Origin: Flavobacteriales bacterium
GTDB taxonomy: Bacteria; Bacteroidota; Bacteroidia; Flavobacteriales_F; PHOS-HE28
Assembly (NCBI GenBank): GCA_023957375.1
Contig: JAMLHB010000002.1
Span: 930,001 to 994,000 of the forward strand
DNA: 64,000 nt
Direction of reading: 5' to 3'
This document shows positions 1 to 8,709 of this stretch, piece after piece. The translations under genes were made by a program, and so were the position numbers. Under the pieces are notes generated by a model. That model had not been told where the DNA came from and did no database searches. It was given only the letters and a program-made list of their open reading frames with translations. Each line of letters starts with the position of its first letter. Within the stretch, counting starts at the first letter, position 1.

Positions 1-2184
1 TGCTTCGTTGAACGTGGCTAGCAGCATCCAAGTGGAACCATTGGTACTGTATTCAAGCACCACGTCCTCCCCGGGATCCGCATCATCGCAGGGCGGGGCA
101 CCGGCCGCGATCTTCAATGCAAAGTGGGCCATTCCACCGTTGCCCAGGTCGACAGGCGGCATGGTGGCACTGCGCGCGGTGGCACCGTTGAAATACAGCG
201 CGGTTCCGGTCACCGATCCGCAGGCAGCGCTCACGGTACCCCCTTGAATGTTGCCCCACCAGGTGGCCGGAGCGATCTCGAACGCATCGGCGTAAAGCAC
301 CCGTTCCACCTCGGCATGCAACAGGGCCGCGTTGCCTGCACAGATCGAGTCGTCCGATACCGTGGTGCGCAACGCATAGATGTTGCTTGGTTGCACTTGC
401 ACCAGAATGCTGTCCACAGCGCTGCCGCAGCCCACTGGACTGGTGACCAACAGCTTATACCAGGTATCCTGGCCGGGGTACGCCATCGGGTTGGGAACGG
501 TGGGGTCGGACAGTTGTGCGGAGGGGCTCCAGTTCAGGTCGAACCAGTCCGCGTTGGGAATGCCTGCTGCCTCCAGCTGTACGCTGTTGAACTGGCACAC
601 GGTGGCCGTGGGGCTGCCGTTTGCCGTCAGGTCAAGGTCGGGATCCACGGGCAGGCCCACTTGGAACTCGAAGTGTTTGGGGCATCCGCTGGGCATGATC
701 ACCCCGTCCACGAAGTACACGTCGTTGTGGTCCGGGGTGAAGCTGTACGTGTTGCCCGTTGCCAGCACGGTGCCCGGATCGCTGGCCATGGTCCATTGGG
801 CGTTCACCAAGGCCATGGGCGAAGTGAGGGTAATGGGGTCCGAGGAACAGATCACCGGGCTTTGGGGCGCCGTAGGGGCCATGTTGCTTCCTACGCCGTA
901 GAAATAGCTTTCACCCGAGGCCGTGCCGTACGAATAGGCCAGAAAGCCGGCCGGGGAGGAAAGCCGGTGGCTTCCTGCGGCAACCGGTATTTTGGCGGTG
1001 GACAGGCCTGGACAGGCGGGATAGTTGGTGAACACGGAAGCCGATATCGGTGTGCCGTCCAATTGCAATTGCCCGATGGAGGCCGTGGGCAGCACCACGC
1101 TCACGTAATGGCTGATGCTGGCCTGGGTGGAGAACAGGGTGGTGAAGCCTGCCGAACTGCTCATCCGGTCATCGGCCGTCAACAGCAGCAAGGAGGGGTC
1201 GCCCGTGCCCGAGCAGGTGGCGCCCACCATGAACTGGGCTACGCTGATGGGCCGGTCGCTGGTGATGCAAGCGGGCTGGTTGGAGCTCGCCACCGTGTGC
1301 GAGGCCCCGGCGTTCAGGGCGATCGGCGCGCCGCCATCAATGGACACCAGGGTGTTGTTCTCATTGGCCAGCACCCGGAAGCCCCATGCCGACAAATTGC
1401 CCACGGGCACCGTATGGAACGAGGTGCCCCAGGTGTTCACCGGAACCATCTGTTCGTTCACATGGTCGCACGCGGCACAGCTCACCACGGCGCACATGCT
1501 GCCGCCGAATACGGCAAAGGGCCGGCAGGACCCGCTTTGGGCCGTTCCCGCCACCACCGTTCCGGTGAGGTCGGCAAGGCCGCTAAGTGCCTGCACCTGG
1601 TACACTTGCCCGGCATTCAACGCCACGGTGAAGGGAACACCCGGCGGGTGGCCGGCGGTAGTGGTGGCCGTCGGGGTGATGCTCACCTCGGTGCCGTCCT
1701 CGGTGGCCACGATCAGGAACTCGCTGCGAAAGATGTATTGCCCATTCTGGTAGGCCGTGGAGGTGCCTACCAAGGCATCCACACGGTAGGAAGTCCCCAA
1801 GCCCGTAATGGGCAGCACCTGGGTGGCATCGGTGGTCTGGTTCTGGTAGTTCACCAGTGTGACTGTCACGGGGTCCACAGTGCTGATGTACACGCCCCGG
1901 TCCTGCACCGATTCGGAACCGGTGACCTCATAGAGGTTGGGGACCTGTACCGAGGCGATCCCATTGGCGGCTACGCTGAAAGAGGCGCTCCAACCCGCCA
2001 ATGGAACACTGACGGTGCCGGTGGTGGCCTGGTCTGCGGAAATTTTCAGGGAGAGTTGCTGGGTGCCGGAGGCATTCTGCATGAACCCTGCCCAGAATTC
2101 ACGGCCCCGGGTGTCCAAGGGGTCCGCCTGCGCCCATGAATTGGACCAAGCCAACAACAGAACGGCGTAGGAGAGGGAGCGCAT
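1..2184 (-). CDS. IgGFc-binding-domain secreted surface protein (C-terminus off the window)
   Basis: The minus strand is open from an ATG at 2184 to the window edge, giving 728 codons without a stop; the C-terminus lies outside. Residues 1-18 form a signal peptide ending in SWA before QADP. Mature residues from about 22 (TRGREFWAGF) to about 330 look like the IgGFc-binding N-terminal domain common in Bacteroidota adhesin-like proteins, including a segment near residue 310 reading RPISVAQFM. After about residue 440 come Ig/PKD-like segments. The last 100 residues have a Cys-Asp-Asp and LEYSTNGSTW pattern resembling reelin-type repeats. A T9SS or gliding C-terminal domain would be expected beyond the edge but cannot be seen. 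The long plus-strand frame over the same region is a high-GC shadow. Confidence 0.82.
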   Translation of the reverse strand, partial: MRSLSYAVLLLAWSNSWAQADPLDTRGREFWAGFMQNASGTQQLSLKISADQATTGTVSVPLAGWSASFSVAANGIASVQVPNLYEVTGSESVQDRGVYISTVDPVTVTLVNYQNQTTDATQVLPITGLGTSYRVDALVGTSTAYQNGQYIFRSEFLIVATEDGTEVSITPTATTTAGHPPGVPFTVALNAGQVYQVQALSGLADLTGTVVAGTAQSGSCRPFAVFGGSMCAVVSCAACDHVNEQMVPVNTWGTSFHTVPVGNLSAWGFRVLANENNTLVSIDGGAPIALNAGASHTVASSNQPACITSDRPISVAQFMVGATCSGTGDPSLLLLTADDRMSSSAGFTTLFSTQASISHYVSVVLPTASIGQLQLDGTPISASVFTNYPACPGLSTAKIPVAAGSHRLSSPAGFLAYSYGTASGESYFYGVGSNMAPTAPQSPVICSSDPITLTSPMALVNAQWTMASDPGTVLATGNTYSFTPDHNDVYFVDGVIMPSGCPKHFEFQVGLPVDPDLDLTANGSPTATVCQFNSVQLEAAGIPNADWFDLNWSPSAQLSDPTVPNPMAYPGQDTWYKLLVTSPVGCGSAVDSILVQVQPSNIYALRTTVSDDSICAGNAALLHAEVERVLYADAFEIAPATWWGNIQGGTVSAACGSVTGTALYFNGATARSATMPPVDLGNGGMAHFALKIAAGAPPCDDADPGEDVVLEYSTNGSTWMLLATFNEA

Positions 2185-2433
2185 GTAGCGGGGGGGCTCG
2201 GGGAAGGTCACCTCTGTTTCTTGTTGGTGCGGCCTTGTTACGTGCGCAATGGGAGAAGGTTTTCCTTCGACGAAGAGGCGAATCTATTCGACGAAAATGA
2301 CGCGACCAAATACCAAGTGGTTGCCCGGGGTTCTTCAAAACCCTTGCCACCATTGATAACAATCCGATTATCAGGCGATTCCGCAGAAGAGGACCGGCAA
2401 AGCAAATTCGTCGAAATCTTCGACGAACGCTGT

Positions 2434-4029
2434 TCAACGTATTTCGCCGAGTGTCCAAGAATGCTCCACGGACCACCCGGCACGTACCACCACTGGTTCT
2501 TCATCCGCGATCACCCGCTCGGGTTGTCTCTTCGGATGGAGGGAACCCGTATCCCAACGACCGTTGCCGTCCCTGTCTTCGATCAGCCGCAATGAATAAC
2601 TGCCCGGCGCCAATCCGGTCCAGTCCAACACGCCGGGAAGGGTGCCGATGGTGGCTTCCCGCACCACGCGTCCTTGTGCAGCCATGAGCTGAAATACGAA
2701 CGGACCAGGCAGGGATCGGGTGGTGTCCACAGTGATCTCCACCTTCAATCTGCCCAAAGTCTTGGGATCGACGGCGCCCAAAGTGAGCCGCGTGGTATCG
2801 TTGGTGCCCCCCATCCTTGCCGTAACAGCCTTGGGATAGAGCGTGAGCTGCAACGGCCCTGTGGTTGTCGTGGCCGTGCCTATGCCGATAGTTCGCCCGT
2901 GTATACTGTCCACCGGAACCTGCCAGGGGACCTGCACCGTATCGGACATCAGCAGGGCATGGCCGGGATCCACGGCGGCGATGGGGCGTGTACTTTCCAA
3001 ATACCATGTTCCGGCCGAGGGGTCTCGCTTGGCGACTAGGCCGAGGTTGAAGGGCATACCGCCGGTGGCCCTGTATGCAAGGGTGTCCAGCGCTTGGTTG
3101 TTTTCCTTCAGGATGAAGCGCTGTCCCTGGAGCAGGGTGGTATCGGACGGCCAAAGCACCACGGTATCGCGCCCCGTGTTCCACTCCGGCCACCATTGCA
3201 GTGTTCCACCTTCGCGGTCCAGGGAGTGCAGGGTGAGCTGGCCTGCCCGGCGTGCCATCACCAATTGCCACCCCCGTTCGGGCAGCACCTTGGCCGCCAC
3301 CACCATCTGTTTTTCGGCTTGCGGCTGGAACAGCCAAAGCGTGTGCGCCGTGGAATCTCCCGGAAAAACCGCCGAGTCCGCGAAGGCCACTTCCTCGCCG
3401 GGCAGGTCGAAGCGGTAGTTGCCGTTGCGGTCGCGCAAGGCATAGAGCCGCATGGCCCCTCCGCGCAGATGGGTCAACTTAAAACGGCCATCGGAGCCGG
3501 CACGCGTGAAATAGGCAGGCGGCATGGTGCGCACATCCCCCGTGTCGCTGGCATCCTGCAGAACCACCAGCACGCCGTCGGCCGGCAACCCCGAGGAAGC
3601 CTGCCATACCCGGCCGCCAAGCACCAGACTGTCCAAGTGGGCGCCCGTGGACACCACGTAGCTGAATCCCGTTGCCGCGTTGCCCTCGCTGAGGTCCGTT
3701 ACGGCCTCGCCGATGTGGAAGGTGTACGTGGTGTTGGCAGCCAATGGAGCGTTGAGCGCCAGCACCACTTCATTGCCTTTTGCCACTACTGTGGGGGGCA
3801 GTGCCAAGGGTGGTGAAACAAGCAGGCGTTCCCGTACCCGGTCCAGCTTCACCCGTTCATCAAAGCGCAGTACGATCCGGTTCCCGGTGAACTGCGTGCT
3901 GCCATTGGCCGGGCTTGCATCCAACAGTGCCGGCGGAGCGGTGTCCTTCGGGCCGCCCTGGGGCTCTTTCACTTGGGCACAACCCGCCATAAGCAGTGGA
4001 AGTGCAAGCACCAGGGTGGTCCGTATCAT
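2434..4029 (-). CDS. Ig-like-domain (Big_5) lipoprotein
   Basis: This 531-residue protein starts at the ATG at 4029, which gives a short n-region and a clear lipobox (LLMAGC, Cys17). A longer frame reaching 4125 lacks a signal. A TATCTTCG promoter element 21 bp upstream supports this start. Residues about 35-125 (DASPANGSTQFTGNRI, then LRFDERVKL) match the bacterial Ig-like Big_5 domain, which is typically followed in this family by carboxypeptidase-regulatory-like beta domains, as seems the case here. Near the C-terminus, LRLIEDRDGNGRWDTG looks like a calcium- or repeat-type turn. It is probably an outer-membrane-anchored surface lipoprotein of unknown function. It is monocistronic, with 250 bp to the next gene. 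Confidence 0.82.
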   Translation of the reverse strand: MIRTTLVLALPLLMAGCAQVKEPQGGPKDTAPPALLDASPANGSTQFTGNRIVLRFDERVKLDRVRERLLVSPPLALPPTVVAKGNEVVLALNAPLAANTTYTFHIGEAVTDLSEGNAATGFSYVVSTGAHLDSLVLGGRVWQASSGLPADGVLVVLQDASDTGDVRTMPPAYFTRAGSDGRFKLTHLRGGAMRLYALRDRNGNYRFDLPGEEVAFADSAVFPGDSTAHTLWLFQPQAEKQMVVAAKVLPERGWQLVMARRAGQLTLHSLDREGGTLQWWPEWNTGRDTVVLWPSDTTLLQGQRFILKENNQALDTLAYRATGGMPFNLGLVAKRDPSAGTWYLESTRPIAAVDPGHALLMSDTVQVPWQVPVDSIHGRTIGIGTATTTTGPLQLTLYPKAVTARMGGTNDTTRLTLGAVDPKTLGRLKVEITVDTTRSLPGPFVFQLMAAQGRVVREATIGTLPGVLDWTGLAPGSYSLRLIEDRDGNGRWDTGSLHPKRQPERVIADEEPVVVRAGWSVEHSWTLGEIR

Positions 4030-4049
4030 GCCGGAGGAAAGGCTTGGGG

Positions 4050-4057
4050 CGAAGATA
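4050..4057 (-). promoter_or_regulatory. Bacteroidota -7 element TATCTTCG
   Basis: TATCTTCG lies 21 bp before the ATG at 4029 and fits the TAnnTTYG pattern found before several genes in this window. No clear upstream -33 TTTG was seen. Confidence 0.45.
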
Positions 4058-4091
4058 TCCGCCATGGGCCGGGGTGGTGCCCGTAAACCGA

Positions 4092-4117
4092 GAACGGCAC
4101 CCTTGCGAGTGCCGTTC
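4092..4117 (-). terminator. Hairpin terminator after the 4156-4629 lipoprotein
   Basis: There is a perfect 9-bp stem (GAACGGCAC / GTGCCGTTC) with an 8-nt loop, 39 bp past the stop of the upstream minus-strand gene and before the promoter of the next one. The T-run on the minus side is weak, so it may be an imperfect intrinsic terminator. Confidence 0.55.
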
Positions 4118-4155
4118 CGTCCCAAACGTTTCCACCAAAACGCCGGGCACGGCGG

Positions 4156-4629
4156 TCATTGACCACCGTTTACCTTGCTGATGACCGCTTGATCATCCCT
4201 TATCCCGGCCCACCATTCGCGGGCCTGCTTGGCGGCCGCATGCGCCTCCACCTTGAAATCGCCCCATGTTGATTCCGTGGCATCTTGGATCTTGGCGATC
4301 GCCTCGTTCACCAGCGCTTGTTCACGCAGCACCTCCGCCTTCATGGCTTCCTTCTCCTCACGGCCTTTGTCTTTCGGTTTCAACTTGGCCATTGCTGAAT
4401 CCAGCTTCGAGAGCTTCACATGGATGCTGTCGCGGATGCCCGAGAGGTCCGCCATCACCGGTTTGAAGTCCGCTTCAAATGCCTTCCGTGCGGAATCCGC
4501 ATGCGCCTGCAGTTTCGCGATCTGCCGCCCATCGGGCGTCGCGGTGCCTTCAGACCCCCCGCAAGCGGTCATCAACAACGCACCAGTCGCGACAACCGAC
4601 AGGCCAATGAAATGCATGGATGTTTTCAT
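4156..4629 (-). CDS. Small helical lipoprotein, unknown function
   Basis: This 157-residue protein starts at the ATG at 4629, because the signal peptide and lipobox (LLMTAC, Cys23) follow directly; an upstream in-frame ATG at 4659 would add ten residues with no signal character. The mature part is charged and helical, rich in Lys, Glu and Ala, with heptad-like spacing between residues about 40 and 130, so a coiled coil is likely. It resembles the general class of Bacteroidota periplasmic helical lipoproteins, but I do not recognise a specific family. A hairpin terminator follows at 4092-4117. Divergent to cbpA. Confidence 0.75.
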   Translation of the reverse strand: MKTSMHFIGLSVVATGALLMTACGGSEGTATPDGRQIAKLQAHADSARKAFEADFKPVMADLSGIRDSIHVKLSKLDSAMAKLKPKDKGREEKEAMKAEVLREQALVNEAIAKIQDATESTWGDFKVEAHAAAKQAREWWAGIRDDQAVISKVNGGQ

Positions 4630-4754
4630 GTGCAGTAGCCTTTCCCCCATCATAGCCAACGATATTCCAAGTTGACCGCATGCGTTTTTTCACGCACAAT
4701 GCACTGCATATCAGGCAATTGAACGTGTGGATCAAGCTGCTGTGCCCGTCTTGG

Positions 4755-4774
4755 ACGTGGAAATTCTTCCACGT
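4755..4774. promoter_or_regulatory. Inverted repeat upstream of cbpA
   Basis: Perfect 8-bp arms (ACGTGGAA / TTCCACGT) surround ATTC, 78 bp before the cbpA start, in the divergent region between 4629 and 4852. It could be an operator or a short hairpin. A TAACTTGG box at 4832-4839 is a plausible -7 element for cbpA. Confidence 0.35.
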
Positions 4775-4851
4775 TCGGGAAGTTTCACACCAGCAGACCG
4801 GGCCATGGGTCCCCAACACGCCAATGATCGGTAACTTGGCGGCACCGCAAC

Positions 4852-5730
4852 ATGGATTACTACAGCATCTTGGGCGTAAGCCGTAGCGCCTCCACCGAGG
4901 AGATCAAGAAGGCCTACCGCAAACTGGCACGCAAGTACCATCCGGACCTGAATCCGAACGACAAGGAAGCGGAGAAGCGGTTCAAGGAGATCAATGCGGC
5001 CAATGAAGTGCTGAGCGACCCGGATAGCCGGAGAAAGTACGACCAGTACGGCGACCAATGGAAGCACGCCGACCAGATCGAGGAGGCGCGCCGCCAACAG
5101 GCAGCCACTGGCGGCGGGTACCAAGGCGGCGGTGAATCGTTCCATGGCTTCGGAGCAGATGAGGGGCAGGACCTCAACGACGTGTTTGCCTCCATGTTCG
5201 GCGGCGCGCGCAGCAAGATGCGCTTCCGCGGGCAGGACTACCAGGCGGAATTAGGCATGAGCCTGCGTGACGCCGCCACCTCGGAAAAGCGCACCCTCAC
5301 CGTCAATGGCAAGCAGATCCGGCTCACCATTCCCGCCGGTGTGGAGAACGGCCAAACAATCCGCATCAAGGGCCACGGCGGCCCCGGCATGAACGGCGGC
5401 CCCGCCGGCGACCTACTGATCACCTTTAGCATCGCACCGGATCCTGTGTTCAAGCGGGAAGGAAGCAACCTCTTCGCCACGGTGGAGGTGCCGTTGTACA
5501 CGGCCGTGCTGGGCGGGGACATCATGGTGCCGGTGCTGAATGGGCATGCCAAGGTTCCGGTCAAACCGGAAACACAGAGCGGCACGGTGGTACGCCTCAA
5601 GGGGAAGGGGTTCCCCGTCTATAAACAGGAAGGTCGCGTCGGAGACCTGCTGGTCACCTACACCGTGAAGGTGCCCGAACACCTCACGGAAAAGCAGAAA
5701 GAACTTTTCCGCCAACTCCGCGACACATGA
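4852..5730 (+). CDS. cbpA: Curved-DNA-binding-type J-domain co-chaperone (CbpA)
   Basis: This 292-residue type II DnaJ homologue has a J-domain at residues 3-67 with the HPD motif at 30-32, then a Gly/Gln-rich linker (about 82-110) and two C-terminal substrate-binding beta domains. There is no CxxCxGxG zinc finger, which separates it from DnaJ proper. CbpA stimulates the ATPase of DnaK through the HPD loop and in Enterobacteria also binds curved DNA. Its stop overlaps the start of the CbpM-like gene by 4 bp (ATGA), the classic cbpA-cbpM arrangement, which supports the assignment over an ordinary dnaJ. An inverted repeat and a TAACTTGG box lie upstream. Confidence 0.9.
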   Translation: MDYYSILGVSRSASTEEIKKAYRKLARKYHPDLNPNDKEAEKRFKEINAANEVLSDPDSRRKYDQYGDQWKHADQIEEARRQQAATGGGYQGGGESFHGFGADEGQDLNDVFASMFGGARSKMRFRGQDYQAELGMSLRDAATSEKRTLTVNGKQIRLTIPAGVENGQTIRIKGHGGPGMNGGPAGDLLITFSIAPDPVFKREGSNLFATVEVPLYTAVLGGDIMVPVLNGHAKVPVKPETQSGTVVRLKGKGFPVYKQEGRVGDLLVTYTVKVPEHLTEKQKELFRQLRDT

Positions 5731-6032
5731 GCAGCATGGAAAACCAGGAACTGATCCCATTGGAGTTGTTCTGCTCCACCACCCACGTGGAAATGGCTCT
5801 GATCGACTCACTGGCCGACAGCGGCTTGGTGGAGATCACCGTGGTGGAACACCGACGCTTCATTGCACCAAGCCAGTTGGGGCGTGCCGAGAAGCTCGTG
5901 CGCCTGCACGATGACCTTGGCATCAATGTGGCAGGTATCGAGGCCGTTGAGCACCTGTTGGAACGCCTGCAAGTCTTGCAGGATGAAATGCGGCAACTGC
6001 ACAACCGGCTGCGGCGATACGAGCCGCACTGA
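5727..6032 (+). CDS. cbpM: CbpM-like chaperone modulator
   Basis: The 101-residue protein overlaps the cbpA stop by 4 bp. Residues 10-20 ([11 protein letters not shown]) and the central HHHxxH-like stretch ([22 protein letters not shown]) match the MerR-like helical fold of CbpM, and the C-terminus is a predicted coiled coil ([19 protein letters not shown]). CbpM binds the J-domain of CbpA and inhibits both its co-chaperone and DNA-binding activity, so tight co-translation makes sense. The ending is convergent with, and 10 bp from, a minus-strand gene; no terminator hairpin fits in between. Confidence 0.85.
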   Translation: MSSMENQELIPLELFCSTTHVEMALIDSLADSGLVEITVVEHRRFIAPSQLGRAEKLVRLHDDLGINVAGIEAVEHLLERLQVLQDEMRQLHNRLRRYEPH

Positions 6033-6042
6033 ACCGGCCGGG

Positions 6043-6417
6043 TCAATTATTGGCCACCACCAGCATGCGCGTCAGGTCCAATCCGCTGGGTTGGATCACG
6101 CGGACCAAGTAGAGCCCGTTTCGCAAGTCGTCAATGCGCACCACCGAGCGTGCATCCTGCACGTCGCCCACCTCGAAGGAGCGCATCACGCGTCCGTCCT
6201 CCGCGAGAATGGAAACAGTAGCCTCACCCGTGAGGCCGGGATAAACGATGTTCACTTGGCTGTTGGCCGGGTTTGGGAAGACACCCACTGGCCCTAGCTC
6301 CGCTTGTGTGTACTGGCCGTCGGTCCAGTGATCCGTAATGAATGGCCCGTCGTTGCCGGGCATTGCCACCAGTGGCAGCGTTGCTGCCATGGCCGCTGAA
6401 AGGATCCAGGTTCTCAT
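6043..6417 (-). CDS. Minimal secreted protein: signal peptide plus T9SS sorting domain
   Basis: The 124-residue protein has a signal peptide (residues 1-18, ending VAM), a linker of about 30 residues, and then a complete type A T9SS C-terminal domain: GVFPNPANSQVNI at about 44-56, VSILAEDGRV in the middle, and a final LRNGLYLVRV strand. No catalytic or binding domain is present between signal and sorting domain. The family is normally the tail of a larger cargo, so this may be a remnant of a longer gene or a genuine small exported peptide. Start at the ATG at 6417. Confidence 0.72.
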   Translation of the reverse strand: MRTWILSAAMAATLPLVAMPGNDGPFITDHWTDGQYTQAELGPVGVFPNPANSQVNIVYPGLTGEATVSILAEDGRVMRSFEVGDVQDARSVVRIDDLRNGLYLVRVIQPSGLDLTRMLVVANN

Positions 6418-7074
6418 GGCATTGTGGTAGTTGATCGTCCTTCAACTGTACAAGATCCGTGCCCGGATGCCTTGTTCCTTTTCACGGGCAAGGTTGTTTA
6501 CTCATTTCTGCATTGCTGGGTCACCAATAATGCCGTTGTTGCCACCCCGGTCGATCAAGCGCTGAATGGCCCACGTTTCATGCGGCATTTTGTCAGTTCT
6601 CCATTGGAAATGGGCCATTTGCTTTTCAACTTTCCACCACATTGGTTTGAAGCCGTTCGCTGCAATTGCGCCAGCGATTGCCGCAATGAGCCCTATTGCA
6701 TGATCTGGATCTCAAAAATCCAGCCCATCAAGTTCCTGACAAATACTCCGAGGTTTCCTCCCCTGCCGCGATTGTGCGGCATTGCATAGTTACGCAGGAG
6801 ATGTTCGGCCCGGGACATCGGCAATTACAGCCACTTTGAGCCCTTGAGGGCTGAGGATCAGTCATTTCCCATACTACCTACAGCGATACGGGCCTCCGGG
6901 TTGATGCGGGTTGGCAAAACGGTGCCTTGATGCGTGTTCCCGCCGCCCCTTGCCCAAAGCGGTCAATTCGATCTACACGACAGGCCGCCCGCATTCCCGC
7001 ACGCCGCTTGGCCAATCGCCCCTTGGAGGGGTGAAAAGGACTATATTCGCGGACCAATTTCAAAAGGGTACCCG
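6418..7074. other. 657-bp gene-poor region
   Basis: The only plus frame of any length (GTG at 6424 to 6789) has low-quality, Cys/Pro/Phe-rich content and no family resemblance, so I do not call it. The central part (about 6500-6760) is more AT-rich than the surroundings. Two CATGCGGCA-like words occur near 6585 and 6770. The dksA-like promoter region is at the right end. Confidence 0.5.
7042..7049 (+). promoter_or_regulatory. Possible -7 element TATATTCG for the dksA-like gene
   Basis: TATATTCG is 25 bp before the ATG at 7075. A TTGG at 7023-7026 is 15 bp upstream, shorter than the usual 19-21 spacing. Confidence 0.35.
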
Positions 7075-8034
7075 ATGGCAACGAAGAAATCCGCGTCCAA
7101 GCCCGCCAAAAAAGCGGCTGCCAAGAAGCCGGTGAAGATAGCCCCCGCGAAGAAGGCCGTTGCCAAGAAGCCCGTGAAGAAAGCCCCTGTGAAGAAGGCC
7201 GCTCCGGCCAAGAAGGCCAAGCCGGTCGCGAAGGGGGCGAAGAAACCGACCAAGCCCGTGAAGAAGCAAGCAGTGAAAGCCCTGCCCAAGAAGGCAGCCG
7301 TGAAGAAATCCGCCCCAAAGGCGAAACCCGCCCCCAAAAAGGCAGCCCCCAAAGCGGTGAAGAAAGCCGCCCCCAAACCGGCCGCCAAAGTGGACAAGAA
7401 AAAAGTGGCGCCCCATAAGCCCGTGGCCAAGCCTGTTGTAAAAAAGGCGGCTCCTGCAAAAGCGGTTGCAAAACCCGCACCGGCCGCGAAAAAGCCGGAA
7501 GCGCCCCCTGCCAAGGCCGGGCGTGGCCGGACAAAAGCCAAAGCCGAACCAGCCGCACCCAAAACCCCGGCCGCCCCATTGGTAACCCAAGGTGCAGGCC
7601 CGAGCATGCCGCGCGTCACCCCCATGGTGGCGGTGCAGGTGAGCACGTTGGAAGCGGGTGATAAGTTGCGATACAGCGACCAGGAACTGGAGGAGTTCCG
7701 GGGGATCATCAATGCCAAGCTGGACGAAGCCCGCAAGGACTACGAACTGCTGAAACAGACCTTGGCCAACACGGACAACAACGGCACGGAGGACACCAGC
7801 CCCTCGTTCAAAATGATCGAGGACGGCAGTGAGACCATGGGCCGCGAAGAGACCGCACAGCTGGCCGCCCGGCAGGAAAAGTTCATCAAACACTTGGAGG
7901 ATGCCCTGCTGCGCATCCGCAACAAGACCTACGGCATTTGCCGGGTAACCGGCAAGCTGATCAGCAAGGAACGGTTGCGCCTGGTGCCTCATGCCACCCT
8001 CAGCATCGAGGCCAAGCAACAGATGAGCAATTGA
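7075..8034 (+). CDS. DksA/TraR-like protein with a histone-H1-like Lys/Ala/Pro tail
   Basis: The 319-residue protein has two unlike halves. Residues 1 to about 170 are built almost only of Lys, Ala, Pro and Val in repeated units such as KKPVKKAPVKKAA and AKKPAPK, like bacterial histone H1-like DNA-binding tails. Residues about 197-319 match the Bacteroidota DksA/TraR family: the coiled-coil region (QELEEFRGIINAKLDEA), then YGICRVTGKLISKERL and VPHATLSIEAK. The zinc finger is degenerate, with one Cys left of four, as usual in this phylum. DksA homologues bind the RNA polymerase secondary channel; the tail would add nonspecific DNA binding (inference). The ATG at 7075 is the first one giving the Lys-rich start. 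lspA follows 16 bp later, the usual neighbour. Confidence 0.85.
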   Translation: MATKKSASKPAKKAAAKKPVKIAPAKKAVAKKPVKKAPVKKAAPAKKAKPVAKGAKKPTKPVKKQAVKALPKKAAVKKSAPKAKPAPKKAAPKAVKKAAPKPAAKVDKKKVAPHKPVAKPVVKKAAPAKAVAKPAPAAKKPEAPPAKAGRGRTKAKAEPAAPKTPAAPLVTQGAGPSMPRVTPMVAVQVSTLEAGDKLRYSDQELEEFRGIINAKLDEARKDYELLKQTLANTDNNGTEDTSPSFKMIEDGSETMGREETAQLAARQEKFIKHLEDALLRIRNKTYGICRVTGKLISKERLRLVPHATLSIEAKQQMSN

Positions 8035-8050
8035 CCGGCCAGCATTTCCA

Positions 8051-8704
8051 GTGAAGCGCCCGGTCTTGATCATCCTGCTGGTCCTATTGGCGGACCAGTT
8101 GCTGAAATTCTGGGTGAAGCTCAGCTTCTTCCTAGGTGAATCCATCCCCCTGTTCGGCGAAGGCCACGCATGGGCCTACCTTCAGTTCGTGGAGAACAAG
8201 GGCATGGCCTTCGGGCTTGAGTTCGGCGGTGAGGCGGGCAAGATGGCGTTGACCCTTTTCCGGATGGCGGCCTTGGTGGGCATCGGCTACCTGCTGCGAA
8301 AAGCCGCGCTGGACAAGCAGCACCCCGCCATGGCGACCAGCCTTGCCCTGGTGTTTGCCGGCGCCTTGGGCAACATCATAGACAGTGCGTTCTACGGGTT
8401 GATCTTCGACGCCAGCACCCCCTTCCAAAAGGCCGTGCTGTTCCCGCCCGGGGGCGGCTATGCCCCTTTTCTGCACGGCGCCGTGGTGGACATGTTCTAC
8501 TTCCCCCTGCTGCATGGGCGGTTTCCGCAGTGGCTGCCGATCTGGGGCGGGCAGGAATACGAGTTTTTCCGTCCCGTGTTCAACATCGCCGATGCGGCCA
8601 TCAGCGTGGGCATCGTGTTAGTGATCCTGGTGCAAGGCAAGCACGATCGCAAAGCACGCTTGTCGGACCTCTCCGCCACCACCTCCCCGGAACCGCTCCC
8701 CTGA
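8051..8704 (+). CDS. lspA: Lipoprotein signal peptidase (LspA)
   Basis: LspA is the inner-membrane aspartyl protease that removes signal peptides from diacylglyceryl prolipoproteins. The 217-residue protein starts with GTG. It has the family order: a first membrane helix (LIILLVLLADQLLKFWV), a NKGMAFG motif, GNIID with Asp111, catalytic Asp147 in VVDM, and catalytic Asp181 in NIADAAIS. The distance between GNIID and VVDM is longer than in Proteobacteria, because an extra loop (about residues 116-145) is present, as in Bacteroidota members. A downstream polar tail (KHDRKARLS) ends the protein. It serves the many lipoproteins of this window. Confidence 0.95.
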   Translation: MKRPVLIILLVLLADQLLKFWVKLSFFLGESIPLFGEGHAWAYLQFVENKGMAFGLEFGGEAGKMALTLFRMAALVGIGYLLRKAALDKQHPAMATSLALVFAGALGNIIDSAFYGLIFDASTPFQKAVLFPPGGGYAPFLHGAVVDMFYFPLLHGRFPQWLPIWGGQEYEFFRPVFNIADAAISVGIVLVILVQGKHDRKARLSDLSATTSPEPLP

Positions 8705-8709
8705 TGGGC

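Noticed and set aside
124..2139. Long plus-strand open frame (671 codons)
   Set aside because: It is antisense to the IgGFc-domain gene, has His/Gly/Arg-rich content and no domain; a high-GC shadow.
6424..6789. Possible 121-residue gene in the gene-poor region
   Set aside because: GTG start, no promoter at the right distance, unusual composition, no family.
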